The notes beneath the pieces are model-generated. The model had not been told where the DNA came from. It searched no databases and saw only the letters and a list, made by a program, of their open reading frames with translations. From contig JBOGED010000058.1 of NCBI GenBank assembly GCA_050743625.1, forward strand, positions 1 through 25,707: DNA of 25,707 nucleotides, written 5' to 3'. Each line of letters starts with the position of its first letter. Position 1 is the stretch's first letter. Position numbers and translations under genes: made by a program. This document shows, in pieces, positions 14,652 through 22,216 of this stretch. Source of the stretch: JBOGED01 sp050743625. Lineage in GTDB: Bacteria > Actinomycetota > Nitriliruptoria > Euzebyales > Egibacteraceae.

Positions 14652-15941
14652 ATGAGTGACCACGTTCGCCTGGAGTTCGACGGAGGGTCGTTCGACGCTC
14701 CGGTAATCGTCGGCACCGAGCAAGAGCGAGCACTGGACGTGACGCGGCTGCGGTCGGAGACCGGGCTCATCACCTATGACCCTGGCTATGCGAACACTGG
14801 CTCGGCGAGTAGCGCTATCACGTTTGTCGATGGTGAGGACGGCATCCTCCGCTATCGCGGGTATCCCATCGAACAGCTCGCCGAGCAGTCCGACTTCCTC
14901 GAGACGTCGTACTTGCTGATCTACGGGGAGCTTCCCTCCAAGGAGCAGCTGGAGGAATTTCGCGGGAGCATCACGCACCACACGTTGCTGCACGAAGACC
15001 TGCGCCGCCTGTTCGACGCCTTCCGCCGAGACGCTCATCCGATGGGAATCCTGATTTCCGCTACCTCGGCGCTCTCGAGCTTCTACCAGGACCACTATGA
15101 CCCATTCGACACCTACGACCGTGAAGTGTCGATCCATCGGCTGCTCGCAAAGCTTCCGACGGTCGCTGCCTTCGCGTACAAGCGGTCGATCGGGCAGCCG
15201 TACGTCTACCCACTCAACGCGCTGGGGTACACGGAGAACTTCCTCAACATGATGTTCGCCGTTCCGACCGAGCCGTACGAGCTCGACCCCGATATGGCGA
15301 CCGCGCTCGACTTGTTGTTCGTGCTGCACGCCGACCATGAGCAGAACTGCTCGGCATCGACCGTGCGACTGGTCGGCTCTTCCAACGTGAACGTCTTCGC
15401 CGCGATCGCCGCCGGTATCAGCGCCCTATGGGGGCCGCGCCACGGAGGGGCAAACCAAGAGGTCGTGGAGATGCTCGGGCATATCCACCAGGCGGAGGGA
15501 GACACGCAGTCGTTCATTAGGCGGGCGAAGGACAAGGACGACCCGTTCCGGCTCGCGGGGTTCGGCCACCGCGTCTACAAGAACTATGACCCGCGCGCCA
15601 AGATCATCAAGAAGACGGCCGACCAGGTCCTCACGAAGCTCATCGGCGACAGCCCCCTCTTCGAGATCGCGCGTGAGCTCGAAGAGGCCGCCCTCCACGA
15701 CGACTACTTCATCGAGCGCAAGCTCTACCCGAACGTCGACTTCTACTCCGGCCTCATCTATCGCGCGATGGGTTTCCCGGTCCACTACTTCACCGCCCTG
15801 TTCGCGATCGCCCGCCTGCCCGGCTGGATCGCGCAGTGGCAGGAGATGATCATGGACCCGGAAACCCGCATCGGCCGCCCTCGCCAGGTGTATACAGGCC
15901 CGACCACCCGCGACTACGTGCCGATGGACCAGCGCGAGTGA
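14652..15941 (+). CDS. gltA: Citrate synthase
   Basis: Condenses oxaloacetate and acetyl-CoA to citrate, the entry step of the TCA cycle. The 429-residue protein is the long (type II, E. coli-like) form. Catalytic residues fall almost exactly where they do in E. coli: His264 in GPRHGGAN, His306 in FGHRVYKNYDPRA and Asp363 in PNVDFYSG, with the oxaloacetate-binding His229 in HADHEQN. The N-terminal beta domain (1-50) typical of NADH-regulated or hexameric forms is present in part, without the CxxC-like zinc cysteines. ATG 14652 has GGAGGG (14642-14647) 4 bases upstream; longer frames to 14478 would run through the promoter. The DAHP synthase gene follows 52 bases later. Confidence 0.97.
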   Translation: MSDHVRLEFDGGSFDAPVIVGTEQERALDVTRLRSETGLITYDPGYANTGSASSAITFVDGEDGILRYRGYPIEQLAEQSDFLETSYLLIYGELPSKEQLEEFRGSITHHTLLHEDLRRLFDAFRRDAHPMGILISATSALSSFYQDHYDPFDTYDREVSIHRLLAKLPTVAAFAYKRSIGQPYVYPLNALGYTENFLNMMFAVPTEPYELDPDMATALDLLFVLHADHEQNCSASTVRLVGSSNVNVFAAIAAGISALWGPRHGGANQEVVEMLGHIHQAEGDTQSFIRRAKDKDDPFRLAGFGHRVYKNYDPRAKIIKKTADQVLTKLIGDSPLFEIARELEEAALHDDYFIERKLYPNVDFYSGLIYRAMGFPVHYFTALFAIARLPGWIAQWQEMIMDPETRIGRPRQVYTGPTTRDYVPMDQRE

Positions 15942-15993
15942 GTGCGGGGTCCGCGGTAGGATCATCGCGACGTCGTGACCCGGAGGATGACTC

Positions 15994-17364
15994 TTGGCTG
16001 CCATGCCAGTGGCTCGCCCAAACCAGCAAGCCTGGACCCCTTCGTCATGGTATGGCTATCTGGCCAAACAGCAGCCGGACTGGCCAGACGAGGCCGCGCT
16101 CAAAGCCGCGCTGCTCGAGGTCGCGGCGTTACCGCCGCTGGTCTTTGCCGGTGAGGTACGGGCGCTGCGCGCCAAGCTCGCCGAGGTGGCTGAGGGTCGG
16201 GCGTTTCTCCTTCACGGCGGCGACTGCGTCGAGACGTTCGAGGCGTTCAGTGCCGACGGGATCCGCGACAAGCTCAAGGTCCTGCTGCAGATGGCCATCG
16301 TGCTTACCTACGGGGGCCGGGTGCCAGTCATCAAGGTCGGCCGGATCGCCGGGCAGTTCGCCAAACCTCGGTCCTCCCCCGTCGAGACCATAGACGGCGT
16401 CACGTTGCCCTCCTATCGGGGCCCAGCCGCCAACGGTCTCCAGTTCGAGGCCGAGGCTCGGGTATGCGACCCCACCCGGCTCGTCCGGATCTACCACCAG
16501 TCGGCGGCAACACTGAACCTCCTCCGTGCCTTTACCAACGGCGGTTTCGCCGATCTCGAGAAGGTCCATATCTGGAACCGCGAGTTTGTGGCTGGCAGCC
16601 CCCGAGGGCAGGACTACGAGCGCCTGGCCGCCGACATCGAAGGAGCGCTGGCGTTCATGCGCGCGTGTGGCATGGACATGACCGCCCCTGAGATGCATCA
16701 GGTGGACCTCTACACCTCCCACGACGCGCTCTTCCTCGGGTACGAGGAGGCGCTGACCCGAGTCGACTCGCTGACGGGCGAGTGGTATGACGTTTCGACG
16801 CATTTCCCCTGGATTGGCGAGCGCACCCGGGACCCCGACGGCGCGCACGTCCACTTCTTCTCGGGCGTGCATAACCCGGTCGGTTGCAAGCTTGGGCCGA
16901 GCACCACGACCGACGAGATCGACGCGCTTGTCGCGCGGCTGAACCCTAGTAATGTCCCTGGCCGGCTAACGTTCATCGTCCGCATGGGTGCCCACGTGAT
17001 CGGCGACGAGCTGCCGCCGATCCTCCGCCACGCGCGCCAGCATAGCTACCGCGTCGTATGGTCGTGCGACCCGATGCACGGCAACACCTTTACCGCCGCG
17101 ACCGGCCATAAGACGCGGCGGATGAACGACATCATGGCCGAGGTCCGCAGCTTCTTCGAGATCCACAAGGCCGAGGGGACGTACCCCGGCGGTGTGTCCG
17201 TCGAGTTCACCGGCGAGAACGTGACCGAATGCCTCGGTGGCGCGCGTGAGCTGGTCGACGCCGACCTCCATAACCGCTACGAGAGCGCCTGCGACCCCCG
17301 ACTCAACAACGAGCAATCCCTGGAGCTCGCCTTCGAGCTCGCGGAGATGCTCCGCACCGCCTAA
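15994..17364 (+). CDS. aroG: Class II 3-deoxy-D-arabino-heptulosonate 7-phosphate (DAHP) synthase
   Basis: Joins phosphoenolpyruvate and erythrose 4-phosphate in the first step of the shikimate pathway. The 456-residue protein is of the plant/mycobacterial class II. It has WTPSSWYG near the start, metal-binding Cys78 in HGGDCVE, the phosphate-binding KVGRIAGQFAKPRSSP (114-129), PDGAHVHFFSGVHNPVGCK, the metal His in CDPMHGNT, the metal Glu in FTGENVTE and the metal Asp in ACDPRLNNEQ. A TTG at 15994 is the chosen start because GGAGGA (15982-15987) lies exactly 6 bases upstream. ATG 16003, three codons later, is 15 bases from that site. It may be co-transcribed with the citrate synthase gene. 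Confidence 0.96.
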   Translation: MAAMPVARPNQQAWTPSSWYGYLAKQQPDWPDEAALKAALLEVAALPPLVFAGEVRALRAKLAEVAEGRAFLLHGGDCVETFEAFSADGIRDKLKVLLQMAIVLTYGGRVPVIKVGRIAGQFAKPRSSPVETIDGVTLPSYRGPAANGLQFEAEARVCDPTRLVRIYHQSAATLNLLRAFTNGGFADLEKVHIWNREFVAGSPRGQDYERLAADIEGALAFMRACGMDMTAPEMHQVDLYTSHDALFLGYEEALTRVDSLTGEWYDVSTHFPWIGERTRDPDGAHVHFFSGVHNPVGCKLGPSTTTDEIDALVARLNPSNVPGRLTFIVRMGAHVIGDELPPILRHARQHSYRVVWSCDPMHGNTFTAATGHKTRRMNDIMAEVRSFFEIHKAEGTYPGGVSVEFTGENVTECLGGARELVDADLHNRYESACDPRLNNEQSLELAFELAEMLRTA

Positions 17365-17380
17365 AGCCTGAATCCACCAG

Positions 17381-17405
17381 GAAATGCGCGCCAACGCGCA
17401 ATTTC
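17381..17405. terminator. First of two hairpins between DAHP synthase and reductase genes
   Basis: GAAATGCGCG (17381-17390) pairs with CGCGCAATTTC (17395-17405) through one bulged base, around a CCAA loop. It lies 17 bases after the DAHP synthase stop. It shares the GCGCG-N4-CGCGCAA core with hairpins at 2 and 17450. Confidence 0.65.
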
Positions 17406-17449
17406 TAGGGGTCCAGCAGCGGGCATCCCCACGGATCGGCCAGTAGCTG

Positions 17450-17481
17450 GCAGCATTTGCGCGTGGGCGCGCAAATGCTGC
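17450..17481. terminator. Second hairpin, perfect 14-bp stem
   Basis: Positions 17450-17463 and 17468-17481 are exact reverse complements, with a TGGG loop. This is the strongest hairpin in the window. It begins 5 bases beyond the stop of the minus-strand reductase gene, so it likely terminates that gene and acts as backstop for the plus-strand one. Confidence 0.75.
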
Positions 17482-17485
17482 ATGT

Positions 17486-18313
17486 TCACAGGTCGACGCG
17501 GAAGGCGTCGGCGTGCTCAGCGGCCCACTGGGCGAAGCTGCGGGGGGCGCGGCCGGTGACCTGCTCGACGGTCGGGACCACGGTGTACCCTACGGGAGGT
17601 GTGTCGCGGGACACGAAGACGAAGAAGTCGATGGCCTCATCGGGGTACCCTGACTCCCGCCACCGGGCGCGTGCCTGCGCTTCGGTCAGCTCGACGAACC
17701 GGATATCGCGACCGATTGCCGCGCCGATCGTGCGCACCTTCTGCGGCACCGTCAGCGCCTCGGGTCCGGTCAGCGTGTACGTCCTGCCACCGTGACCGTC
17801 CTCGCTCAGCACGGTCGCCGCCACGGCACCGATATCGGCCTCGTGGACCATGGCACTCAACATGTCACCGAACGCCTCCCGGACTATGCCTTCGCCGCGG
17901 ATGGACTCGGCCCACTCCAGCGTGTTGGCCATGAACTCGACGGGCTGGAGGAGGGTCCATTCGAGGTCGCTGGCTTCCACGGCCTCCTCTACAGGTCCCC
18001 GCTCGCCTCCCATCAAGACCGTAACCCGGCGCACACCGGCCTTCGTGGCCAGCTCGAGGATCTCGGGCGCGGCCTGCAGCGTGGCGTAGTCGTCTCCGCC
18101 GAAGGTGATCAGGTGCACGCCGGTGACGCCGTCCAACGCGTGGCCAAGGGTTTCCGGAGCAGCGAGATCGCCACCGACCACCTCTACCCCATCGGGAAGG
18201 TTTGCCTTCGCCGGGTTACGCGTCAGCGCGCGTACCCGCTGGCCAGCCCGCTGGAGCTGGTCAACCACCTGGCGACCGACGGTTCCGGTCGCTCCGGTCA
18301 CAAGAATCGTCAT
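17486..18313 (-). CDS. NmrA-like NAD(P)-binding atypical SDR reductase
   Basis: A 275-residue atypical short-chain dehydrogenase. It opens with the Rossmann motif GATGTVG (residues 7-13), followed by RALTRNPAKANLP and GDLAAPETL, the usual pattern of NmrA/azoreductase-like proteins. The Tyr-x-x-x-Lys of classical SDRs is not evident. Members act as NAD(P)-sensing regulators or as quinone/azo reductases; which one applies here cannot be read from sequence. ATG 18313 has GGAGGG 5 bases upstream. It is divergent from a WYL regulator 87 bases away, which probably controls it. Confidence 0.88.
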   Translation of the reverse strand: MTILVTGATGTVGRQVVDQLQRAGQRVRALTRNPAKANLPDGVEVVGGDLAAPETLGHALDGVTGVHLITFGGDDYATLQAAPEILELATKAGVRRVTVLMGGERGPVEEAVEASDLEWTLLQPVEFMANTLEWAESIRGEGIVREAFGDMLSAMVHEADIGAVAATVLSEDGHGGRTYTLTGPEALTVPQKVRTIGAAIGRDIRFVELTEAQARARWRESGYPDEAIDFFVFVSRDTPPVGYTVVPTVEQVTGRAPRSFAQWAAEHADAFRVDL

Positions 18314-18400
18314 GAGTTCCCTCCACAGCCGAGGTGCGGTAAGGAGACGCTACGCTCGATACCGGCCACTATCTGACCTGAATACCCGCACACTGGAGCC

Positions 18401-19363
18401 ATGGCGAACACCAGCTCACGAACGCTACGGCTACTCTCCCTGCTCCAGAACCACCGATACTGGCCAGGCGCCGAGCTAGCCGACCGGCTCGGGGTCTCTA
18501 CTCGCACCCTGCGTCGCGACATCGACCGCCTCCGTGAGCTGGGCTACCCCGTCAACGCCCACCGCGGCATCGACGGGGGCTACCAACTCGCCGCGGGCGC
18601 CGTGCTCCCCCCGCTGGTGCTCGACGACGACGAGGCGGTCGCGCTCGCCATCGGGCTGCGAGCGGCCGCCCAGGGCGCGGTCGCCGGCATCGAAGAAGCC
18701 TCGATCCGCGCGCTCACAAAGGTCGTGCAGGTCATGCCGCCACGGCTCCGCCGACGCGTCGAGGCGCTCCGCGCCGCGACCATACCCGCGGTCTGGGGCA
18801 CCGGACCGACCGTCGATGCGGCCGTGCTGACCGCTGTTGCCCAGGCCTGCCGGGACGAGGAACGGGTGCGATTCTCCTACACCGCGCACGGTGGCGAGCA
18901 GACTGCCCGCCACGTCGAGCCCCACCGGCTGGTCTCGCTCGGCCGTCGCTGGTACCTGGTCGCCTATGACCTGACCCGCCACGACTGGCGCAGCTTCCGG
19001 CTCGACCGCCTCGACGACCCGCGCGGCACCGGAGCGCGATTCCGCCCGCGCCAGCTGCCCGCCAGCGACGCCGCGGCGTTCGTCCGCGCCGGGATCGAGA
19101 GCTACCCCGCTCCGACGTCCTACAGTATCGAGGCCGTGGTACACGCCCCCGCGGCGCCGGTCCGCGACGTACTTGGCCAGTGGGCAACGATCGAGGACCT
19201 CGACGACCAGCGGTGCCGGCTACGAATGACCTCAGACTCGCTGGATTGGCCAGCACTCGCGCTCGGCGCGGTGGCCGCCGAGTTCGAGGTGCGAAAGCCC
19301 CCTGAACTCGTTGATCACCTCCGCGAATGGGGTGCTCGTTTCACCCGTGCCACCACGCGTTGA
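18401..19363 (+). CDS. HTH-WYL transcriptional regulator (YafY-like)
   Basis: A 320-residue regulator with an N-terminal DeoR/HTH_11-type helix-turn-helix (about 6-48, GAELADRLGVSTRTLRRDI) and the GGYQLAAG turn. A WYL domain follows (about 140-225), with the name-giving Trp184-Tyr185-Leu186 in GRRWYLVAYD, and then a WCX-type C-terminal extension. WYL domains bind nucleic acids or small ligands and often control neighbouring genes. ATG 18401 follows GGAG a few bases upstream. It is divergent from the NmrA-like reductase; together they look like a regulator-target pair of unknown signal. Confidence 0.93.
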   Translation: MANTSSRTLRLLSLLQNHRYWPGAELADRLGVSTRTLRRDIDRLRELGYPVNAHRGIDGGYQLAAGAVLPPLVLDDDEAVALAIGLRAAAQGAVAGIEEASIRALTKVVQVMPPRLRRRVEALRAATIPAVWGTGPTVDAAVLTAVAQACRDEERVRFSYTAHGGEQTARHVEPHRLVSLGRRWYLVAYDLTRHDWRSFRLDRLDDPRGTGARFRPRQLPASDAAAFVRAGIESYPAPTSYSIEAVVHAPAAPVRDVLGQWATIEDLDDQRCRLRMTSDSLDWPALALGAVAAEFEVRKPPELVDHLREWGARFTRATTR

Positions 19364-19386
19364 GGCGCTGCGGGCCGGTCAACGCG
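19356..19386. terminator. Bidirectional hairpin overlapping two stop codons
   Basis: CGCGTTGA (19356-19363) and TCAACGCG (19379-19386) form a perfect 8-bp stem. The TGA in the first arm is the WYL stop, and the TCA in the second arm is the stop of the converging small membrane protein gene. The 15-base loop is GC rich. Confidence 0.55.
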
Positions 19387-19582
19387 CCCCGCGAGGGCCG
19401 GCCAGGACGCGCGCGGGTAGGCGCAACAGCGCTCGGAGCAAGCTGAACAGTCCCTCGGCCGTGACGCCGATCAGGCGGAAGGGCAGCGCTAGCAGCCAGA
19501 CGAGGGGGTAGAGGACCAGCGCGGCCAGGGCGAGCGGCCACGCCACGACGAGGAGGATGAGCCAGAGCAGAAACTTGACCAT
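19379..19582 (-). CDS. 67-residue membrane protein
   Basis: Short protein with two adjacent hydrophobic helices (about 4-24 and 25-48, separated by a Tyr-Pro) and a basic C-terminal tail rich in Arg. ATG 19582 is preceded by AGGAAG at a normal distance. An upstream extension to 19867 reads through low-complexity, non-hydrophobic sequence and overlaps the opposing cupredoxin gene, so it is rejected. I do not recognise a family. The amphipathic, arginine-rich end suggests a membrane-associated structural or regulatory role, but nothing more can be said. Confidence 0.7.
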   Translation of the reverse strand: MVKFLLWLILLVVAWPLALAALVLYPLVWLLALPFRLIGVTAEGLFSLLRALLRLPARVLAGPRGAR

Positions 19583-19699
19583 GAGTCTTCCTACCGTGAA
19601 GGTGCCGGTGCCACCAGCGTAGATCCTCCACGCGGATGGGGAGGGGATCCGAGGGCCCCGCATGACGGTAGTGGAGCCGGGTGAAAGGATCGAAGCCAC

Positions 19700-20122
19700 A
19701 TGAGCGTGACTCCCAGGGCGCTTGTACTGCTCTTGCCGCTGGTCGTTGGCGTCGTCGCCTGTGGCGGCACTCAGGCCCCACAGCCGGCGCCGGCAGTCGA
19801 GGAAACCTCCACCGCCCCCGAAGTTCCCCCGCGGGTGGACACCCCTCAGGTCACGAGCACTGTCCAAGTGCGGGTGTTCCGGTTCATGCCCGACTCACTC
19901 AGCGTGCCCGTTGGCACGACGGTGACATGGAACAACGAGGATGCGGGCCCGCACACGGTTACCGCGGGGACTCCCGCCGCTCCGACCGGCCTGTTCGACA
20001 TGCGTTTGTCCGGCCAGGGAGCGGAGGGCTCGTCGGTGACGTTCACGTTCGATGAACCCGGCACCTACGCGTACTTCTGCAATATCCACCCATCGATGCT
20101 GGCAGAGATCCGTGTCTCATAG
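19700..20122 (+). CDS. Lipoprotein cupredoxin (plastocyanin/azurin-like)
   Basis: A 140-residue exported blue-copper protein. The signal peptide ends VVAC (Cys21), a lipobox. A Pro/Glu/Thr-rich tether (22-50) then leads to a single cupredoxin domain with VPVGTTVTWNNEDAGPHTVT (His85) and the copper loop YFCNIHPSM (Cys127, His130, Met133). It likely carries electrons on the outer face of the membrane, perhaps to the caa3 oxidase encoded 15 kb upstream. ATG 19700 follows AAAGGA at about 10 bases. It stands alone, divergent from the 67-residue membrane protein. Confidence 0.92.
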   Translation: MSVTPRALVLLLPLVVGVVACGGTQAPQPAPAVEETSTAPEVPPRVDTPQVTSTVQVRVFRFMPDSLSVPVGTTVTWNNEDAGPHTVTAGTPAAPTGLFDMRLSGQGAEGSSVTFTFDEPGTYAYFCNIHPSMLAEIRVS

Positions 20123-20183
20123 CACGAGCGGGAAGGCTCCGTCGCACCCAGAGATGCAGTGTGAGGCGGCCGACGGTACATGA

Positions 20184-20215
20184 GAGGGTGGGCGTCCCCC
20201 TGATCGCCCCCCCTC
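20184..20215. terminator. Hairpin between cupredoxin and ferritin-like genes
   Basis: GAGGGTGGGCG (20184-20194) pairs with CGCCCCCCCTC (20205-20215) with one mismatch, around a 10-base loop. It sits between converging genes, 62 bases after the cupredoxin stop and 23 bases beyond the ferritin-like gene stop. Confidence 0.55.
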
Positions 20216-20237
20216 CCGAGCGTCTGCGGTGAACCCT

Positions 20238-20873
20238 CTACTTGGTCACCGCGGCGCCCCCGGCCATCGAGCCTGCGCCAGTGAGGAACGGCTGGGCCGC
20301 GGCCAGGACCTCGGCCCTGGTCATCGGGGTCTCAGTCGGGCCCATGTAGACGCCACCCTCCGCGGGGAGACCTCTGAGGTTGCCGAGGATCGCCGCGTGG
20401 CGGCATTCGACACCGAAGATGCCGGCTGCCGCCTGCAGGATGGCCTTGTCTTGAACGAACCCGGCGGCGCCCAGATACGCGCTGACACCCAGGTTCTCGA
20501 ACGTGTAGGCCGTCTCTAGGAACGACTCCCGGCTGGCGAAGGCCTGGCCGAAATCGACGCCTGGAGCCGCCACTGGCATCGCGCCGAGCTGCATGATCGT
20601 CTGCGTGATCGCCGTCACGTGCGCGTCCTCGTCCGCGCCCACCTGCTGGAGGTACATCGCCTCCTTACCGGCGAGCAATCCCGCCGCGTTGCCTTGGCGG
20701 TAGAACTCGGACTCGAGGTACTCCAGCGTCAGCGCGTAGTTGAGGATCTCGACGTCGTCGGCGAAGTCACCGTCTTGGGCGAACGCGAACCTCGTGCTCA
20801 GCATGGTCAGCGCGATGTTGGCGGGGATGACCGCCACCGCGCCCTTCACGATGTTCCTGCGGTTGAGTTGCAT
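20238..20873 (-). CDS. Tat-exported ferritin-like domain protein (second of pair)
   Basis: A 211-residue protein of the ferritin-like exported family (PF13668 type). The N-terminus has NRRNIVKG and a hydrophobic stretch ending AFAQ, which fits a Tat signal. The four-helix core carries EILNYALTLEYLESEFY (42-58), a DEDAHV helix (81-86), a FENLGVSAYLGAA stretch and ECRHAA, which supply the Glu/His needed for a di-metal site. The metal and reaction are not known for this family. ATG 20873 lies 5 bases after the stop of its paralogue, with GGGGAG inside that gene's end, so the two are translationally linked. A possible C-terminal anchor or sorting signal is absent. Confidence 0.88.
   Translation of the reverse strand: MQLNRRNIVKGAVAVIPANIALTMLSTRFAFAQDGDFADDVEILNYALTLEYLESEFYRQGNAAGLLAGKEAMYLQQVGADEDAHVTAITQTIMQLGAMPVAAPGVDFGQAFASRESFLETAYTFENLGVSAYLGAAGFVQDKAILQAAAGIFGVECRHAAILGNLRGLPAEGGVYMGPTETPMTRAEVLAAAQPFLTGAGSMAGGAAVTK
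20716..20752. repeat. 37-base direct repeat, copy 1
   Basis: Identical at every base to 21318-21354. It encodes the first ferritin helix (ILNYALTLEYL) of the second ferritin-like gene. The surrounding sequence of the two genes is only partly similar. Confidence 0.9.
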
Positions 20874-20878
20874 ACGGA

Positions 20879-21532
20879 TCAGCTCCCCTGCGCGATGAAC
20901 GGCATCGCGATCCCGAGTACCTCTTCCATCGTGCGCATGGCCTCAACCGGCGCCGGGAACGGGTTCCCCCCGGTCAGGTCGGCGAGGATGGCGGCGTGCC
21001 GGGACTCACTGCCGGCGATGGCGGCCGCCGCGGCCAGGATGTCGATGTTGTCGATGTTGGCGACCTGACCGTGGTAGGCGGTCACCCCAAGCTCCTCGAA
21101 CGTCGAGGCCGTCATGAGAAAGGCCGCCCGGTCCGTGAACGTGTTCGGCGGATAGGTGAATGTCGGCCGAGCGACGGGCATGCCGCCGAGCTGGGTGATC
21201 GTGTCGGTCAGCGCCGTGACGTGGGCGGCCTCGTGTTGGCCGATGGGCTCGATGAGCTCCATCTCCCGACCCTGAAGGATGCCACCCTGCAGCCCTTGGG
21301 CGTAGAAGTCTGACTCCAGGTACTCCAGCGTCAGCGCGTAGTTGAGGATCTCGAGATCGCCCATCGGGGTCTGGGCGAGCGCGACCGGGTCGCGCGCGGT
21401 CGTGACGGCGAGGGTGCCTCCCACGCCGATGATCGCGGCGCCTCGCAGGAACCGGCGCCGGTCGACCTCCTCACTGAAGGTGATAACCGGCCGCCCTCCG
21501 AACAGCGCCGGTACGGGTGTAGGACGTCTCAC
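20879..21532 (-). CDS. Tat-exported ferritin-like domain protein (first of pair)
   Basis: A 217-residue paralogue of the downstream gene. After a 20-residue leader it has a Tat motif, DRRRFLRG (24-31), followed by AAIIGVGGTLAVTTA. The ferritin-like core carries EILNYALTLEYLESDFY (61-77), the metal-ligand helix QHEAAHV (99-105), FEELGVTAYHGQ and SESRHAA. The start is GTG 21532, because AAGGAGAA lies 5 bases upstream; the TTG at 21571 in the same frame has no such site and would swallow it. The gene follows a sortase gene by 57 bases on the same strand. It may bind iron or another metal outside the membrane; an electron-transfer or peroxide-scavenging role is inference. Confidence 0.9.
   Translation of the reverse strand: MRRPTPVPALFGGRPVITFSEEVDRRRFLRGAAIIGVGGTLAVTTARDPVALAQTPMGDLEILNYALTLEYLESDFYAQGLQGGILQGREMELIEPIGQHEAAHVTALTDTITQLGGMPVARPTFTYPPNTFTDRAAFLMTASTFEELGVTAYHGQVANIDNIDILAAAAAIAGSESRHAAILADLTGGNPFPAPVEAMRTMEEVLGIAMPFIAQGS
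21318..21354. repeat. 37-base direct repeat, copy 2
   Basis: Identical to 20716-20752, within the first ferritin-like gene. It reflects tandem duplication of the pair, with conservation or conversion of the first metal-binding helix. Confidence 0.9.
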
Positions 21533-21589
21533 GTTGCTTCTCCTTCGTTTCTCTTGATTGGGTGAGTCCAAGCGGCGGGTCCGTCCGCC

Positions 21590-22153
21590 CTACCCTCCTC
21601 TCCCGGCCTCGGCGATCACGACAATCCGGTGAGTGCGCTGGCCTTTGGGATGGCAGGCGAACAAGGTCAGGCGACGGACATGCGGGTCCAGCGGCTGCGC
21701 CAGAACGGTGGCGGCGTACTCGGCCTCTGGCACGATCCTTGTCTCGACGACCTTGAACTCGACGCCGGGGAGGTGCCCGATCCCGGTGGTGATCTCATCG
21801 CCGGGCGCGAGGAGGTCGAGGTTCGCGAACGGCTTCGTGAAGGTCGTGCGGTGGCCCGACAGCACGGCGTTGCCAAGCTCGCCGGGGAGGGGCGTGCCGG
21901 GCCAGTGCCCGGGCCCGCGCTCGAGCACCTCGTCGTATACCCCCTCGGAGAACGGCACGTCGAGGCCGATCCCTGGAGCGATGAGGCGACCGATGGCGAC
22001 CGTCGCGCCGCGCTCGAACGTGACCGGCGCGTGCGGCGCCGGAGCGGCGGCGACAGCGGGAGATGCTCCTACAGCCATGAGACAAATCATGGCAAGCACG
22101 GCAATCCGTCGAATCAGCGGCAAAGGTAAATCCTGATTCCCATCCCACGTCAC
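21590..22153 (-). CDS. Sortase (class D/E-like)
   Basis: A 187-residue cysteine transpeptidase of the sortase fold, which joins sorting-signal proteins to cell-wall or pilin amines outside the membrane. The catalytic triad is complete: His101 in LSGHRTTF, Cys167 in TLFACHP and Arg176 in THRIVVI. The N-terminus has a basic-hydrophobic segment (13-32) ending in ASPAVA, which looks more like a cleavable signal than the usual anchor. The GTG start at 22153 is uncertain; a TTG about ten codons later is possible. It sits between the UbiA gene (63 bases upstream) and two ferritin-like genes. No LPxTG- or LAxTG-tailed substrate is visible in the window. Confidence 0.88.
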   Translation of the reverse strand: MTWDGNQDLPLPLIRRIAVLAMICLMAVGASPAVAAAPAPHAPVTFERGATVAIGRLIAPGIGLDVPFSEGVYDEVLERGPGHWPGTPLPGELGNAVLSGHRTTFTKPFANLDLLAPGDEITTGIGHLPGVEFKVVETRIVPEAEYAATVLAQPLDPHVRRLTLFACHPKGQRTHRIVVIAEAGRGG

Positions 22154-22216
22154 CCCGTCTCTCTTCTCTCGAGATGGGTTCGGAGAAGTGCCTGGTCAGG
22201 ATTGGTGCGAGAGCGC

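Noticed and set aside
19583..19867. Upstream extension of the 67-residue membrane protein
   Set aside because: The added residues are low complexity and overlap the opposing cupredoxin gene; ATG 19582 has its own ribosome site.
20238..21532. Sorting signal at the C-terminus of the ferritin-like proteins
   Set aside because: Neither protein ends with LPxTG/LAxTG, a hydrophobic stretch and basic tail.
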